DNA of 64,000 nt from contig CAVIHU010000005.1 in NCBI GenBank assembly GCA_963642705.1, forward strand, positions 44,228 through 108,227, read 5' to 3'. A model generated the notes under the pieces. It saw only the letters and a list, made by a program, of their open reading frames with translations, searched no databases and was not told the origin of the DNA. The first letter of the stretch is position 1. The number at the start of each line of letters is the position of its first letter. Origin of the DNA: UBA11524 sp963642705 (GTDB lineage: Bacteria > Bacillota > Clostridia > Christensenellales > Aristaeellaceae). This document shows, piece by piece, positions 31,243 to 40,420 of the stretch. The position numbers and the translations under genes were made by a program.

Positions 31243-33405
31243 ATGGAAAGCAAAAAGTATACGATGGATCTGGCAGGGCGCGAGCTTACGCTGGAATTCG
31301 GCAAATACTGCGAACAGGCGGCAGGCTCCGTCTGGGTGCATCTGGGCGACACCGTCGTGATGGTCAACGCGACCATGGCGCCGACGCCCCGTCCCGGCGT
31401 GGACTTCTTCCCTCTGGCTGTGGACGTGGAGGAAAAGCAGTACTCCGTGGGTAAGATTCCCGGTGGTTTCATCAAGCGCGAAGGTCGCCCGACCGAAAAG
31501 GCAACTCTGACCTGCCGCCTGATTGACCGTCCGCTGCGCCCCCTGTTCAACAAGGGCATGCGCAATGACGTGCAGGTGGTCGTGACGATTCTGAGCGTTG
31601 AGCAGGATGTTCCGCCGGAAATCCCCGCGATGATCGGTTCGTCCATCGCGATTGCGGTCAGCGAAATCCCGTGGAACGGTCCGACCGGCGCTGTCGTGGT
31701 CGGTCGTGTTGACGGTCAGTATGTCATCAACCCCGACGAGGAGCAGCGCGCCAGGAGCGACATGCATGTTTATGTCGCCGGCACCAAGGAAGCCATCATG
31801 ATGGTGGAGGCCGGTGCAAACGAGGTCAGCGAGGCCGCGATGCTCGATGCTATCCTCTTTGGTCATCAGTATATCAAGCAGCTGGTTGAGTTCCAGGAGA
31901 AGATCGTCGCGGAAATCGGCAAGCCCAAGGTCGAGGTGCCGCTGAACGTGACCGGCGACAACGTGAAGCACGCTGTCCGCGAATTTGCGTATGACAAGTG
32001 CGTGTGGGTGTTCGAGACCTACAACCGTCAGGAGCGTCAGCAGCGCGAAGCGCAGGTCAAGCAGGAAACGCTGGAAGCGCTGGCGGAGCAGTTCCCCGAG
32101 CGCGAAGCCGAAATCGCCGATGCGCTGTACTACCTGAACAAGGAAGTCATGCGCAAGAAGATTCTCGAACAGGGCATTCGTCCTGACGGCCGCGGCGTGA
32201 CGGAAATCCGCCCGATCTGGTGCGAGGTCGGCGTGCTGCCGCGCGTGCATGGCTCCGCCGTGTTCACCCGCGGACAGACGCAGGCGCTGACGGTCACCAC
32301 ACTGGGTCCCACCAGCGAGGGTCAGGTGCTTGACGGTCTGTCCAACGAGGACTTCAAGCGCTATATCCACCAGTACAACATGCCGCCGTATGCCACCGGT
32401 GAGGCCGGCCGCCTCAAGAGCCCCGGCCGCCGCGAGATTGGTCACGGCGCACTGGCTGAGCGTGCGCTGATGCCTGTCATCCCCACCGAGGAGGAGTTCC
32501 CCTACGCGATGCGTCTGGTGAGCGAAATCCTTTCCTCCAACGGCTCTTCTTCCATGGCGTCCGTGTGCGGCTCGACGCTGTCCCTGATGGATGCGGGCGT
32601 GCCGATTCATGCGCCTGTCGCGGGCGTTGCCATGGGTCTGATCAAGGACGCGGAGACCGGTAAGGTGGCCGTCCTGACCGACATTCAGGGTCTGGAGGAC
32701 TTCCTGGGCGACATGGACTTCAAGGTCGCCGGCTCCATGAACGGCATCACCGCCATCCAGATGGATATCAAGATTGCCGGCATCGACCGTGTGATTCTCG
32801 AGACCGCGCTGGCACAGGCGCTCAAGGGTCGCCTGTTCATCCTGGAGAAGATGCTCAGCTGCATCGGTCAGCCGCGTGCGGAGCTGAACAAGTATGCGCC
32901 CAAGATCATCCGCTTCACCATCAATCCCGAGAAGATCCGCGAGGTCATCGGACCCGGCGGCAAGATGATCAACAAGATTATCGCCGAGACGGGCGTCAAG
33001 ATTGACATTGAGGACGATGGCCGCGTGTTCATCTCCACGCCCGACGCGGAGGCTGCCGCAAAGGCGCGCCGCATCATCGAGGGCATCGCGAAGGACATCG
33101 AGGTCGGCGAGGTTTACACCGGCAAGGTCGTCCGTATCATGAACTTCGGCGCGTTTGTTGAGCTGCTGCCCGGCAAGGACGGCATGATCCACATCTCCAA
33201 GCTGGCGGATCACCGCGTGGAGAAGGTCGAGGACGTCGTGAAGATCGGCGACACGCTGGAGGTCAAGGTCGCAGAGATTGACGCGCAGGGTCGCGTGAAC
33301 CTCATCCGCAACGATATCAGCTACGACAACAAATCCGGCGCAGCGCCTTCCCACCGCGCGGAGGGCTTCCGTGCACGTCCGCCGCGCCGTGACGGCCGCA
33401 ATTAA
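31243..33405 (+). CDS. pnp: Polyribonucleotide nucleotidyltransferase (PNPase)
   Basis: A 720-residue phosphorolytic 3 prime exonuclease acting in mRNA decay. It has two RNase PH-like domains (about 10-230 and 310-545) with an all-helical domain between, then a KH domain with VIGPGGKMINKIIAETG (about 570-590) and an S1 domain (about 620-690; GKVVRIMNFGAFVELLPGK). The catalytic core signature GSSSMASVCG is present. Start: ATG with AAGGAG 8 bases upstream. It follows rpsO after a structured leader, as in many bacteria. Confidence 0.97.
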   Translation: MESKKYTMDLAGRELTLEFGKYCEQAAGSVWVHLGDTVVMVNATMAPTPRPGVDFFPLAVDVEEKQYSVGKIPGGFIKREGRPTEKATLTCRLIDRPLRPLFNKGMRNDVQVVVTILSVEQDVPPEIPAMIGSSIAIAVSEIPWNGPTGAVVVGRVDGQYVINPDEEQRARSDMHVYVAGTKEAIMMVEAGANEVSEAAMLDAILFGHQYIKQLVEFQEKIVAEIGKPKVEVPLNVTGDNVKHAVREFAYDKCVWVFETYNRQERQQREAQVKQETLEALAEQFPEREAEIADALYYLNKEVMRKKILEQGIRPDGRGVTEIRPIWCEVGVLPRVHGSAVFTRGQTQALTVTTLGPTSEGQVLDGLSNEDFKRYIHQYNMPPYATGEAGRLKSPGRREIGHGALAERALMPVIPTEEEFPYAMRLVSEILSSNGSSSMASVCGSTLSLMDAGVPIHAPVAGVAMGLIKDAETGKVAVLTDIQGLEDFLGDMDFKVAGSMNGITAIQMDIKIAGIDRVILETALAQALKGRLFILEKMLSCIGQPRAELNKYAPKIIRFTINPEKIREVIGPGGKMINKIIAETGVKIDIEDDGRVFISTPDAEAAAKARRIIEGIAKDIEVGEVYTGKVVRIMNFGAFVELLPGKDGMIHISKLADHRVEKVEDVVKIGDTLEVKVAEIDAQGRVNLIRNDISYDNKSGAAPSHRAEGFRARPPRRDGRN

Positions 33406-33543
33406 GGGGCTTTGTCCCGTTTGGGAGGCTTCCTTACAGAATCGTATTGTTCAGGCATCATCGCAATTTCACAAAAACCTGTGAGCATCTTGGCAACCAT
33501 ACAGCCCGGGGGATAACACGAAAAGTGCGATGAGTCCTGCTGC

Positions 33544-33590
33544 AAAACTCGCAAAACCCCTGAAAAATCGGGTTTTGCGAGTTTTATTTT
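33544..33590 (+). terminator. Strong terminator between pnp and the M16 peptidase gene
   Basis: AAAACTCGCAAAACCC (33544-33559) and GGGTTTTGCGAGTTTT (33570-33585) form a perfect 16-pair stem followed by more T-rich sequence. Confidence 0.85.
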
Positions 33591-33624
33591 TCAATCCGAC
33601 AGAGCAGAAAAGGAAAAAGAATTT

Positions 33625-34905
33625 ATGTCCCAGAGCAAAGCTGCGGCAAATGAATGCATGCGCGACGAGTGGGTGCTGCCCAACGGTCTGCGCGTACTGG
33701 GAGAAAGAATGCCCCACCTGCGCACCGTTTCCATCGGCGCGTGGATGCATGTCGGCTCGATGATGGAGAGCGAAACGGAAAACGGTTTGTCGCACTTCAT
33801 TGAGCACATGATTTTCAAGGGCACGGAAAAGCGCACAACGCGCCAAATCGCCGAGGAAATGGACGCGGTGGGCGGTCAGCTCAATGCCTTTACCGGCAAG
33901 GATTGCACGTGCTGCTATGCGAAGGTGATTGATGAGGATATCGCGCTGGCGATTGACATCATCGGCGACATGGTGATGAATGCCACCATCGATGACGGCG
34001 AGCTGCAGAAGGAACGCGGCGTCGTGCTGGAGGAAATCTCCATGGACGAGGATTCGCCGGAGGATCTTGTGCATGACCTGCTGGCAGCGGCGCAGTTCGG
34101 CACGCAGTCCATCGGACGTCCGATTCTCGGCACGACCGCGCTCGTCAGCGGCTATACGCGCGATGACCTCGTTGCCTACAAGAAGCGGCACTACTGCCCG
34201 AAGGAAACGGTCATTTCGCTCGCGGGCAGCTACGACCCGGAGCAGGTGCATCAGATGATGCTGGACACCTTCGGCAACTGGTCGAATGAGGGCAGCGCGC
34301 TGGCACTTCCGCCGCAGCAGGTGCTGACGGGCGCGAGGCTTGCGAAGGAAAAGGACACCGAGCAGATGCATCTCTGCCTGGGCTATCCCGGATTCGCGTA
34401 CGGCGAGCGTGAAATTTTCGCCGCGTCCGTGATGAACAACGTGCTCGGCGGTGCCATGTCTTCGCGCCTTTTCCAGCGCATCCGCGAGGAGCTGGGCATG
34501 GCATACACCATTTACACATTCCCGAATTCGTATCAGGGTGTCGGCACGTACGGCATTTACGCAGGCATCAGCCCGAGGAACGGCAGGCGCGTGCTGGAGG
34601 AAATCGACAAGGAGGTCAAGCGCTTCCTGAAGGACGGCATGACGGACAGGGAGTTCCGCGACAGCAAGACGCAGCTCCGCGCAGGCTACCTGATGGGGCT
34701 GGAAAGCACCGGCAGCCGCATGCAGGCGATGGGCCGTCCGACGCTGATTAAGGGCATGCCGTCCGATTACGAGCGATCGCTTCGGGAAATCGAGGCAGTA
34801 ACGCCGGAAATGGTGATGGCGGTTGCACGAAAGGTGCTGACGGCTGCACCGTGTCTGGCTGTTGTCGGCAAGGGCGCGGAGCAGTTTGCGGAGGAAGTGC
34901 GATGA
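33625..34905 (+). CDS. M16-family zinc peptidase (processing-protease type)
   Basis: A 426-residue M16B peptidase of the YmxG/mitochondrial-processing type. The inverted zinc motif HFIEH lies at about residues 57-61, and the distal Glu in the KERGVVLEEISM segment completes the site. The C-terminal half has the R/Y substrate-binding pattern (SSRLFQRIREELGMAYTIY). No signal peptide is seen, so it should work in the cytoplasm. ATG with AAAAGGAAAA upstream. The stop overlaps the ruvX start by ATGA. In Firmicutes such genes often follow pnp, as here. Confidence 0.92.
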   Translation: MSQSKAAANECMRDEWVLPNGLRVLGERMPHLRTVSIGAWMHVGSMMESETENGLSHFIEHMIFKGTEKRTTRQIAEEMDAVGGQLNAFTGKDCTCCYAKVIDEDIALAIDIIGDMVMNATIDDGELQKERGVVLEEISMDEDSPEDLVHDLLAAAQFGTQSIGRPILGTTALVSGYTRDDLVAYKKRHYCPKETVISLAGSYDPEQVHQMMLDTFGNWSNEGSALALPPQQVLTGARLAKEKDTEQMHLCLGYPGFAYGEREIFAASVMNNVLGGAMSSRLFQRIREELGMAYTIYTFPNSYQGVGTYGIYAGISPRNGRRVLEEIDKEVKRFLKDGMTDREFRDSKTQLRAGYLMGLESTGSRMQAMGRPTLIKGMPSDYERSLREIEAVTPEMVMAVARKVLTAAPCLAVVGKGAEQFAEEVR

Positions 34906-35621
34906 ACGAAAGAATCGTTGCGCTGGACATCGGCGATGCGCGGATTGGCGTCGCCGTGTCGGACGAATCGCGGCTGATTGCCACGCCGATTGACACGATT
35001 TACCGTGTCGGCTATGGCCCCGATGTCCGCAAGGTGCTGGAAATCTGCAAACAGCACGACACGACGCAGGTGCTGTCCGGCTGGCCGCTGAATATGGACG
35101 GGACGGCAGGCTTTCAGTCCGCGAAGGTCAAGGCGTTCTGCGAGCAGCTCGAAAAGGCGGGATTGACGGTGTTCTATCAGGACGAGCGCCTGACGACCGT
35201 CACCGCGACGAACGCGCTGATTGAGGGCAACATGCATCGTGCGGAGCGCAGGCACAATGTGGACAAGGTCGCGGCGGCGGTCATCCTGCAGCAGTATCTC
35301 GACACGTGCCGGAATGCCGCGCAGACGGCAGAAATCGAGGAATCAGAGCTTGGCGAGGAGGAGCCGCTCGTGACGCTGACGGCGCCGGATGGCTCGGAGG
35401 CTGCATTTCGTTTCGGCGCGGTCGTGCCGTATGATGAAAAGGAATACGCCGTGCTGCTGGAACTGGAGGACAATCCCGATGGCGAGGAGCAGGTGCTCAT
35501 TACGCGGCTTGAGCCGACCGACGACGGCAGCATGACGTTCGTGGTCGAGGAGGATTCGCACGTGGTCGAGCAGGTGTTCAATCAGTATGAAGGCCTGCGC
35601 GCGCAGGAAGGTGAAGCATGA
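34902..35621 (+). CDS. ruvX: RuvX (YqgF) resolvase-like protein fused to DUF1292
   Basis: A 239-residue fusion. Residues 1-140 are the RNase H-like YqgF/RuvX domain: ALDIGDARIGVAVSD with the first catalytic Asp, then YQDERLTTVTA and the final DKVAAAVILQQYLD. It is linked to rRNA maturation and possibly Holliday junction processing. Residues about 155-235 are DUF1292-like: TLTAPDGSEAAFRFGAVV, EYAVLLELEDN and FVVEEDSHVVEQVFN. In most Firmicutes these are two neighbouring genes. Start: ATG overlapping the previous stop; an upstream extension is rejected. Confidence 0.9.
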   Translation: MNERIVALDIGDARIGVAVSDESRLIATPIDTIYRVGYGPDVRKVLEICKQHDTTQVLSGWPLNMDGTAGFQSAKVKAFCEQLEKAGLTVFYQDERLTTVTATNALIEGNMHRAERRHNVDKVAAAVILQQYLDTCRNAAQTAEIEESELGEEEPLVTLTAPDGSEAAFRFGAVVPYDEKEYAVLLELEDNPDGEEQVLITRLEPTDDGSMTFVVEEDSHVVEQVFNQYEGLRAQEGEA

Positions 35622-35758
35622 AGCGCTGCATGAGCAGCTATCAGGTCATTGACCGCTGATTCAGAGGACGGCGGAGGCGCGTGACCGAGACGGCGAGGAA
35701 CCTGCCCAAGAGCGGCTGCGTCATCATGATGCACGACATCAAGGGCAAGACCGCATAA
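35618..35758 (+). pseudogene. Remnant of a polysaccharide deacetylase gene
   Basis: A 13-codon frame starting at the ruvX stop (ATGA) is followed by a short open stretch whose end, CVIMMHDIKGKTA-stop (to 35758), matches the VLMHDIKDNT region near the C-terminus of the intact deacetylase just downstream. Most of the gene has been deleted. It probably records a former tandem duplicate. Confidence 0.5.
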
Positions 35759-35823
35759 AACCCTCGATGCATTGTACCGCCTCCTTTGCGCAGAAAATGA
35801 GTTTATCAGAAAGGAGAACTCCG

Positions 35824-37164
35824 ATGAAAAGGCTCCTATCAGGCTTGTTGCTGCTGGCGCTGCTGTTGACAGCCTTGCCGGCAGCCTCCGCCGAGGGCGG
35901 TATGCAGGAATGCCACCGCGTCACCGCCTCCTATGACGATACCACGCAGAGCAATAAGAGCGGCATCCGGCTGTGGAAGGTCGAAACAGCGCTCAAGAGC
36001 GTGGATGAGGAGGTCAACGCGCTGGCGCAGGCGTATGTGGATGAAATCGCACCGACGCTGCAAAAGGGCAAGGCAACCGGCGATAAGAACAGCCGTCTCG
36101 ATGTCGCCATCCGCTACAGCAAGACCGGTCTGACATGGATGAGCTTCATGGTGCAGGCGCGGACGACGTATCACCGCGACCTCATCGGGCAGGAGTTCAC
36201 CACACGAACATATGACATGACCACCGGCGAACGTATCATGCTCACCGACATCTTTGACGAGGACAGCGCGGGCTGGGATATCCTCCGCTCGGAAGTTGAG
36301 GAGACGGTTCGGTACTACTTCCCGGATGAAGAGCCGGACGAAACGGCGCTGGCCGCGTATCTGACAGATGAAGGGCTGCGCAATCTCGAATTCACGCTCC
36401 ACGGCATGTCGCTCGTCATCCATATTCCGGCAAGCAGCGTCTATCCATCGCACCTGACGCTGATTGAGGTCACGCTGTTCTATCCGGACATCCGCGAGTA
36501 CATGACCGAAAAGGCGCAGATTGAAACGGACAACATGTCCTACTACAAGACGGTCGCGCTGACGTTCGATGACGGTCCGACGCGCACGAATACCACCAAG
36601 GTGCTCAACAGCCTGCTGACGGTCGGTGCACCGGCGACGTTCTTCATGGTCGGCAAGAACATGAAGAGCTACGACGACCTGGTGCAGCGCGCACACGACG
36701 AGGGTCATGCCATCGGAAGCCACAACTGGACGCACGGCGATGCACGCAAGACGAGCGCGTCCACGCTCCGAGCCATGCCTGAAAAGGTCAACAAAGCGCT
36801 GTCGTCCATCATCGGCATTCCCGTGCGTTATGACCGCGTGCCCTATGGCGTCTATCCGGCGATGATCAGCGCGAAGGTTGGCTGGGCGTACATCCAGTGG
36901 TCGGTCGACACGTACGACTGGCGCGGACGCAGCACGAACACCATCATGAACAACGTCAAGAAGCAGTTCACCAACGGCGATATTGTGCTGATGCACGATA
37001 TCAAGGACAACACGCCGAACACCGCGAAGGTCATGGCAGACTGGCTCTATGAGCAGGGGTATATCCTGCTGACGATAGACGAGCTTTTCGCGTCCTGCGG
37101 CGTGACGCTCGAGGCGGATACAGTGTATTTCCGCTGCGATGACGGTGTCACGACCATGAAATAA
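35824..37164 (+). CDS. Secreted polysaccharide deacetylase (PdaC-like)
   Basis: A 446-residue protein with a signal peptide (1-23, ending ASA). The N-terminal part (about 30-230) resembles the DUF4163/DUF3298 pair found in PdaC. The C-terminal NodB domain (about 240-430) has TFDDGPTRTN with catalytic and metal Asp residues, HNWTHGD with metal His residues, RVPYG and VLMHDIK. It should deacetylate N-acetylated sugars of peptidoglycan or another wall glycan. The ATG at 35824 has AAGGAG upstream. The downstream gene is another exported envelope protein. Confidence 0.9.
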   Translation: MKRLLSGLLLLALLLTALPAASAEGGMQECHRVTASYDDTTQSNKSGIRLWKVETALKSVDEEVNALAQAYVDEIAPTLQKGKATGDKNSRLDVAIRYSKTGLTWMSFMVQARTTYHRDLIGQEFTTRTYDMTTGERIMLTDIFDEDSAGWDILRSEVEETVRYYFPDEEPDETALAAYLTDEGLRNLEFTLHGMSLVIHIPASSVYPSHLTLIEVTLFYPDIREYMTEKAQIETDNMSYYKTVALTFDDGPTRTNTTKVLNSLLTVGAPATFFMVGKNMKSYDDLVQRAHDEGHAIGSHNWTHGDARKTSASTLRAMPEKVNKALSSIIGIPVRYDRVPYGVYPAMISAKVGWAYIQWSVDTYDWRGRSTNTIMNNVKKQFTNGDIVLMHDIKDNTPNTAKVMADWLYEQGYILLTIDELFASCGVTLEADTVYFRCDDGVTTMK

Positions 37165-37226
37165 GCGCATCCCGTGCGGAAGCACGTGATTCATACAGCA
37201 TACACAAAGAAAGGAAGTAAAAAACA

Positions 37227-38372
37227 ATGAAAGCAATGAAACGGATTCTTGCCTGCCTGCTGCTTCTTTGCCTGACGCTTTCTGCCGCACTTGCAGAAAC
37301 GACGATTAATCCACAAGAGAAGAGAAAGATCAAGCTGACGAAGGTGGGGGACAACGAGGTTGTCGACGGCATCAGCCCGACGACGGGCCTTGAGCTGGAC
37401 AGCCTTGATGTGCCTGACGGCGCTGCGGGTCTCGCGGCAACGGGACGCTACATGCCCGTGCTGGTGCAGATCGGCAACGATGAGGGCGGCATCGGCTACC
37501 GTGCCCCGTGGGGACTTTCCTATGCGGATATCATCTACGAGACGCCGCTGGTGCGCAGTCATGTTACCCGTCTGACGGCGGTCTTTTCGGACATTATCCC
37601 TGATTCCGTCGGCTATGTCCGCTCGGCGCGCATCGGACACGTCTGGCTGCGCGAGGAGTGGAACGGTGCGCTCATCTACTACGGTCAGCAGGAGAGCGAC
37701 GGCAGCAACGTTAAGACGGAAATCAGCAGGCTCAAGGCGAGCAGCATGGCGTTCAGCGGCATCGGCTCCAGCACGCCCTACAAGAAGTATTTCACACGCG
37801 TGAGCGGCCTGAAGTCACCCTATAACGTGGACGTGAACGCCGCCGCCATCGCTGAGATGGTGCCGGAGGATGAGGTCGCGGTCAACCACACCTACAAGTT
37901 TACGGATGAAGCGCCCGAAGAAGGCGACAACGGCAGCCGCATTGCCATCAGCTGGGGCAACAATTCGGCGGCGTACAATTCCGTGCTCCTCTACAGCGAG
38001 AAGTACAGCGGCTATCTGCGCTATCTCGGCGACGAGGTGATCGCGGATAACCTGTACATCGACAAGAATACGTCCTCGGCGATTGTCTTCCAGAACGTGA
38101 TCATCCAGTTCACCGATGTGGACTACAACCACAACAACAAGAATGAGCCGCTCATGTACGTCATCGGCAAGAAGGGCGCCTCCGCAGAGGGCAATGCGGA
38201 CTTCTTCATGTGCGGTCAGCATATTTCGGGCTACTGGAAGCGCGACAGCATGACCTCACGCACGGTATACTACGATGCGAACGGCGAGGAGCTGGCGCTG
38301 CAGCGCGGGCATACGCTGATCGTCATCTTCCCTGATGATGCGGCAGATGCGCGCAGTGTGGTATATGAGTGA
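37227..38372 (+). CDS. Secreted DUF3048 (YerB-family) protein
   Basis: A 381-residue exported protein with a signal peptide (about 1-22, ending ALA). It has no lipobox cysteine at the right place, unlike Bacillus YerB. The family landmark SVGYVRSARIGHVWLREEWN is split here as VGYVRSARIGH and WLREEWNG; YGQQESDGSN and the C-terminal YWKRDSMTSRTVYYD also fit. The function of the family is not established; envelope association is likely. ATG with GGAAG upstream, 62 bases after the deacetylase, so possibly co-transcribed. Confidence 0.87.
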   Translation: MKAMKRILACLLLLCLTLSAALAETTINPQEKRKIKLTKVGDNEVVDGISPTTGLELDSLDVPDGAAGLAATGRYMPVLVQIGNDEGGIGYRAPWGLSYADIIYETPLVRSHVTRLTAVFSDIIPDSVGYVRSARIGHVWLREEWNGALIYYGQQESDGSNVKTEISRLKASSMAFSGIGSSTPYKKYFTRVSGLKSPYNVDVNAAAIAEMVPEDEVAVNHTYKFTDEAPEEGDNGSRIAISWGNNSAAYNSVLLYSEKYSGYLRYLGDEVIADNLYIDKNTSSAIVFQNVIIQFTDVDYNHNNKNEPLMYVIGKKGASAEGNADFFMCGQHISGYWKRDSMTSRTVYYDANGEELALQRGHTLIVIFPDDAADARSVVYE

Positions 38373-38388
38373 AACAAGGGGGCAACAG

Positions 38389-38458
38389 AACAGGCGAAGC
38401 CTAATCGAACAGGCGAAGCTTAACAGAACAGGCGAAGCTTAACAGAACAGGCGAAGCC
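38389..38458 (+). repeat. Four-copy 19-base tandem repeat
   Basis: AACAGGCGAAGCC/T occurs at 38389, 38408, 38427 and 38446, exactly 19 bases apart, with a TAAYMG spacer. It lies between two converging genes and contains no gene. Confidence 0.9.
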
Positions 38459-38480
38459 TGTATTGGCTTAAAGTGAATAT

Positions 38481-38517
38481 AACAAAACGCACGAGCTGTG
38501 GCATCAGTGGCTCGTGC
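38481..38517 (-). terminator. Terminator of the tgt operon
   Basis: On the minus strand GCACGAGC (38517-38510) pairs with GCTCGTGC (38496-38489), followed by GTTTTGTT. Confidence 0.7.
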
Positions 38518-38528
38518 GCTTTGGCGTG

Positions 38529-39656
38529 TCAGAAATTGCGGGAGAGGTCGTATTTGGCGTAGAATTCCTTGCGGAAATCAAGGAAGCAATCGTTTGCGAT
38601 GGCTTCGCGGATCTGCTCCATCAGGTGCAGCAGGAACCGCAGGTTGTGAATCGACGCCAGTCGTCCGCCGGTAATTTCGCCGGCCTTGAACAGATGACGC
38701 ACATAGGCGCGAGTGAAGTGCCGGCAGGCGTAGCAGTCGCATTCGTCGTCGATGGGGGAGAAGTCGTGCGCGTACTGCGCGTTCTTGATCACTACGCGGC
38801 CCTTGCTCGTCAGCACCGTGCCGTTGCGGGCGATGCGCGTCGCCAGCACGCAGTCAAACATGTCCACGCCGCGCAGCACGCCCTCGAGCAGGCAGTCCGG
38901 CGTGCCGACGCCCATCAGGTAGCGCGGCTTGTTGACCGGCATGTACGGCGCGATCTCATCAAGCATGTCATACATGACGGGCTTCGGTTCGCCGACGGAC
39001 AGTCCGCCGATGCCGTAGCCGATGAAATCCATGTCTGCCAGTGCCTTTGCGCATTCCACACGCAAATCCTTGTAAAACGCGCCCTGCACGATGCCGAACA
39101 GCGCCTGGTCCTCCCTGGTGTGGTACTTCCTGCAGCGCTCTGCCCAGCGGATGGTGCGATCCATGTTGACTTTTGCCGTGTCGTAATCGCAGGGGAAGGG
39201 ACTGCACACATCGAATGCCATGCAGATGTCGGAGGCGAGCTTCTGCTGGATGTCCATCGATTCCTCCGGACCGATGAAGTGGCGCGAACCGTCGATATGG
39301 CTCTGGAACGTGACACCCTCCTCGCGGATGGTGCGGATGCCGGCGAGCGAGAACACCTGGAATCCGCCGGAGTCGGTCAGAATCGGCTTGTGCCAATCCA
39401 TGAACCGGTGCAGACCGCCTGCCTCGGCGACAAGATCCTCGCCCGGACGCAGATGCAGGTGATACGTGTTCGACAGCAGAATCTGCGTGCCGATTTCCTC
39501 CATCTCGCGCGGCGTCATTGCCTTGACGCAGGCAGCCGTGCCGACCGGCATGTAAATGGGCGTCTGGATATCACCGTGCGGCGTATGGAGCACACCGAGG
39601 CGTGCGCCGGACTGCTTGCAGATGTGCTTCAGCTCGTAAGAAAAGGGAGTTGTCAC
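38529..39656 (-). CDS. tgt: tRNA-guanine transglycosylase (queuosine pathway)
   Basis: A 375-residue enzyme that swaps guanine 34 for preQ1 in tRNAs with GUN anticodons. Catalytic Asp lies in LTDSGGFQVFSL and the nucleophile Asp in the GLVQG-like GIVQGAFY / YGIGGLSVGEP region. The zinc site is CDCYAC with the downstream His (RHFTRAY). It starts with GTG at 39656, overlapping the stop of the upstream pseudouridine synthase (GTGA), with GGAGGAAA upstream. Last gene of a four-gene operon. Confidence 0.95.
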   Translation of the reverse strand: MTTPFSYELKHICKQSGARLGVLHTPHGDIQTPIYMPVGTAACVKAMTPREMEEIGTQILLSNTYHLHLRPGEDLVAEAGGLHRFMDWHKPILTDSGGFQVFSLAGIRTIREEGVTFQSHIDGSRHFIGPEESMDIQQKLASDICMAFDVCSPFPCDYDTAKVNMDRTIRWAERCRKYHTREDQALFGIVQGAFYKDLRVECAKALADMDFIGYGIGGLSVGEPKPVMYDMLDEIAPYMPVNKPRYLMGVGTPDCLLEGVLRGVDMFDCVLATRIARNGTVLTSKGRVVIKNAQYAHDFSPIDDECDCYACRHFTRAYVRHLFKAGEITGGRLASIHNLRFLLHLMEQIREAIANDCFLDFRKEFYAKYDLSRNF

Positions 39657-40420
39657 GTCTGGTTTCCTCCGTTGTCAGAATTCAGAATGAACTCCGCAGA
39701 ATTCGCGAAGCGAACAGCCATGTCCGTCAGCTCCTCGGCGAACACATTCCAGATGGAGCCGCAGGGAAGATGCTGGAAGGTCATGATTTCATGGCGCGTC
39801 GGGTGCTCGAACACGAGGCGGTAGCCCCAGAGTGCGATCTGCTGACCGGCGATGCCGCTGCCGTAGCGGTTGTCGCCCCAGAGCGGTGCGCCGAGATTCG
39901 CCAGCTGCACGCGGATTTGATGATTTCTGCCCGTTTGCAGCTGAATGGCGCAGAGCGACAGCGCCCCCCTGCGCGACAGGCACTGCCCGGTGAGCATCGC
40001 CAGCTGTGCGCCCTTTTCGTCCGCATCGCAGATTTCGACCTTGTTCAGGTACTCATTTTTCTTGAGATAGTCGATGCAGGTGAAGCGATCCTTCACCGTG
40101 CCTTCGACCACGCAGAGGTATTCGCGCCCCATGCTGTGCTCACGCATCTGCGCGGACAGGCGCGACGCCGCCTTGCTCGTGCGGGCAAACACCATCAGTC
40201 CGCCGACAGGGCGGTCAAGCCGGTGTACCAGACCGAGATACACCTGGCCGGGTTTGTTGTACTTGACCTTGAGATACTGCTTGAGCAGAGTCAGGATGTC
40301 CGTATCGCCTGTCTTGTCTGCCTGAGAGAGCATGTTGGTCGGCTTGACGGCGACCAGCACATGATTATCCTCGTACTGGATATCGATGTTGGCCAGGTAT
40401 TGCAGCTGATCTTCATTCAT
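39653..40420 (-). CDS. RluA/RluD-family RNA pseudouridine synthase
   Basis: A 255-residue synthase without an S4 domain. The catalytic Asp is in GLVHRLDRPVGGLMVFART; family features EDNHVLVAVKPTNMLSQ and TGRNHQIRVQLANLG are both clear. The target uridine (rRNA or tRNA) cannot be told from sequence. The ATG at 40420 has GGTGG upstream and overlaps the methyltransferase stop by ATGA. A longer frame upstream is rejected. Confidence 0.92.
   Translation of the reverse strand: MNEDQLQYLANIDIQYEDNHVLVAVKPTNMLSQADKTGDTDILTLLKQYLKVKYNKPGQVYLGLVHRLDRPVGGLMVFARTSKAASRLSAQMREHSMGREYLCVVEGTVKDRFTCIDYLKKNEYLNKVEICDADEKGAQLAMLTGQCLSRRGALSLCAIQLQTGRNHQIRVQLANLGAPLWGDNRYGSGIAGQQIALWGYRLVFEHPTRHEIMTFQHLPCGSIWNVFAEELTDMAVRFANSAEFILNSDNGGNQT

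Noticed and set aside
31069..33354. Long minus-strand frame opposite pnp
   Set aside because: Antisense shadow of pnp with repetitive His/Asp/Leu-rich translation and no family features.
38389..38458. CRISPR array
   Set aside because: Repeats of 13 bases with 6-base similar spacers do not fit CRISPR, and there are no cas genes.
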